Below are positions 13,250 through 14,046 of a stretch of 14,046 nt of DNA, one piece after another; the first letter of the stretch is position 1, and every line of letters starts with the position of its first letter. The translations under genes were made by a program, and so were the position numbers. The notes below the pieces were generated by a model. That model was not told the origin of the DNA, did not search any database, and saw nothing but the letters and a program-made list of their open reading frames with translations. The DNA comes from Euryarchaeota archaeon UBA136 (lineage in GTDB: Archaea; Thermoplasmatota; Poseidoniia; MGIII; CG-Epi1), in assembly GCA_002506485.1 (NCBI GenBank), contig DAXQ01000013.1:1-14046 (forward strand), written 5' to 3'.

Positions 13250-13861
13250 TCAGCCTAGTCTATTGGGTTTTTTGAGGCTTTCCGGCAATTCTTCAAAGAC
13301 TGCAGGGCAACCCTTGGCTATGTGCCATGCAGGCACATCCTTTGTGACAACAGCACCACCGGCAATGAATGCACCTTCACCGATAGTTATTCCGGGCATA
13401 AGAGTCGCGTTGGAACCTACGGTCACATCATCCTCTACAGTAATTGTTTCCAATTTGTATTCAGTTCTGAGAGGGGTCTTGTCATTGGTCAATGATGCAT
13501 TGGGGCCCAGAAATACGCGATCCCCAATCCTGGAACCAGTAGGGATGTACGCTCCCGTTTGAAAGCTACAATTATCTCCGACAACACAATCATTGTCGAT
13601 GACTACGTTTGTTCCGATCAAACATCCATCACCTATGACCGTATTCTCACGAACCAGGAAATTGTGCCCCGTTCTTGTGTTCTTGCCGACCTTGGCCGTT
13701 GAGTAGATTGCCCCAGGCCGAATAGTCGAATTTGAACCTATAGTACAACCTTCGATGTCATCCCTGTTTTTGTCCAATTCGTCTTTGTGTGGGTATCCAA
13801 TCAATGCATCCGGGTCAATAAAGCAGGAGTCGCCGATTTTGGATTTACCGAATACAGGCAT
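13250..13861 (-). CDS. Left-handed beta-helix (hexapeptide-repeat) acyltransferase
   Basis: 203 aa built from hexapeptide repeats of the [LIV]-G-x-x-x-x type: 'IGDSCF', 'IGSNST', 'VGKNTR', 'IGDGCL', 'IGTNVV', 'VGDNCS', 'IGDRVF', 'VGSNAT', 'IGEGAF'. The loop 'GPNASLTNDKTPLR' (about 133-146) and the end 'VVTKDVPAWHIAKGCPA' (about 173-189) match nucleotide-sugar N-acetyltransferases such as WlbB/WbpD and FdtC. It probably acylates an amino sugar using acetyl-CoA or a similar donor, as a cytoplasmic trimer. The ATG shares one base with the secY stop (TAATG), so translation is coupled to secY. This family is not a usual member of the archaeal secY-adk operon. Exact sugar and acyl group are unknown; a gamma-carbonic-anhydrase-like protein is a less likely alternative. 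Confidence 0.85.
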   Translation of the reverse strand: MPVFGKSKIGDSCFIDPDALIGYPHKDELDKNRDDIEGCTIGSNSTIRPGAIYSTAKVGKNTRTGHNFLVRENTVIGDGCLIGTNVVIDNDCVVGDNCSFQTGAYIPTGSRIGDRVFLGPNASLTNDKTPLRTEYKLETITVEDDVTVGSNATLMPGITIGEGAFIAGGAVVTKDVPAWHIAKGCPAVFEELPESLKKPNRLG

Positions 13862-14046
13862 TACTCCTCGCCAAAGAAACTTCTGAGAACAGGATGCATC
13901 TCCATCATCTGTTCTTTTCCTATCTGTTCGTACATCCGAATCATAATTCCGACAGTAAGTAGCACCCCGGTACCCGAGGATTGGCCGACCGTTCCAACCA
14001 TGTCTGCCCCGGCAGCCAGGAATCCTACCATGGCACCGCTGAACAC
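13861..14046 (-). CDS. secY: Protein translocase subunit SecY, C-terminal end
   Basis: Partial: only the last 61 codons and the stop are inside the window, and the gene continues beyond the right edge. The visible part contains the tenth transmembrane helix region 'VGFLAAGADMVGTVGQSSGTGVLL', followed by 'IMIRMYEQIGKEQ' and a short cytosolic tail ending FFGEE. These are strongly conserved in archaeal SecY/Sec61-alpha. SecY forms the protein-conducting channel in the membrane. Stop TAA overlaps the ATG of the acyltransferase gene by one base. The first in-window codon (GTG) is internal, not a start. Confidence 0.93.
   Translation of the reverse strand: MFSGAMVGFLAAGADMVGTVGQSSGTGVLLTVGIMIRMYEQIGKEQMMEMHPVLRSFFGEE

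Noticed and set aside
13263..13562. Plus-strand open frame opposite the hexapeptide acyltransferase
   Set aside because: A mirror of the repetitive hexapeptide codons on the other strand, with no independent evidence.
1..14046. CRISPR arrays, tRNA or rRNA genes, insertion sequences
   Set aside because: I saw no regularly spaced direct repeats, no cloverleaf with a T-loop consensus, and no transposase motif or terminal inverted repeats.

Overview
The window looks like a chromosomal segment of a euryarchaeon, most plausibly Thermoplasmatota of the marine Poseidoniia (Marine Group II) type. Archaeal markers are direct: a/eIF5B, an archaeal-type adenylate kinase next to SecY and a DUF106 (EMC3/TMCO1-like) membrane protein, an Mtq2-like release-factor methyltransferase, an RPA-type N-terminus and a SOSS-B-like single-OB-fold ssDNA-binding protein. 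TATA-like promoters support this. The genus-level guess is inference only.

Layout. 1-217 (minus) is the start of an RPA-like gene, divergent from a plus-strand block at 406-5460: OB-fold SSB, a small basic protein, a class V PLP enzyme, aIF5B, and a membrane-anchored ATP-grasp protein. That block runs tail-to-tail, with a 19-bp overlap, into a tightly packed six-gene minus-strand operon (11415 to 5442). In transcription order the operon encodes an RHH-PIG-L fusion deacetylase, a GT4 glycosyltransferase, a CPSase-type ATP-grasp ligase, a cysteine-dioxygenase-like cupin, a response regulator with a longin/roadblock-like output domain, and a soluble histidine kinase with a duplicated PAS. Across a 44-bp divergent promoter lies an Mtq2-like methyltransferase (plus). 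It faces the tail of a secretion operon on the minus strand: secY, hexapeptide acyltransferase, adenylate kinase, DUF106.

The part most worth attention is the six-gene operon. Sugar transfer, deacetylation of an amino sugar, ATP-driven acylation of an amine and a thiol-dioxygenase fold together resemble the logic of glycosyl-thiol pathways (mycothiol, bacillithiol) or of an aminoacyl-modified surface glycan. Here the set is co-transcribed with a two-component system that has no DNA-binding output domain. The first enzyme carries what looks like its own ribbon-helix-helix domain and sits behind a 14-bp perfect palindrome that contains its TATA box, which suggests self-regulation. The housekeeping genes on both sides appear ordinary. 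Two oddities among them are a sugar-acyltransferase-like gene inserted between secY and adk, and a possible CTG start on the small basic protein.

I see no tRNA, rRNA, CRISPR array, insertion sequence or attachment site. No gene-free stretch exceeds 300 bases.
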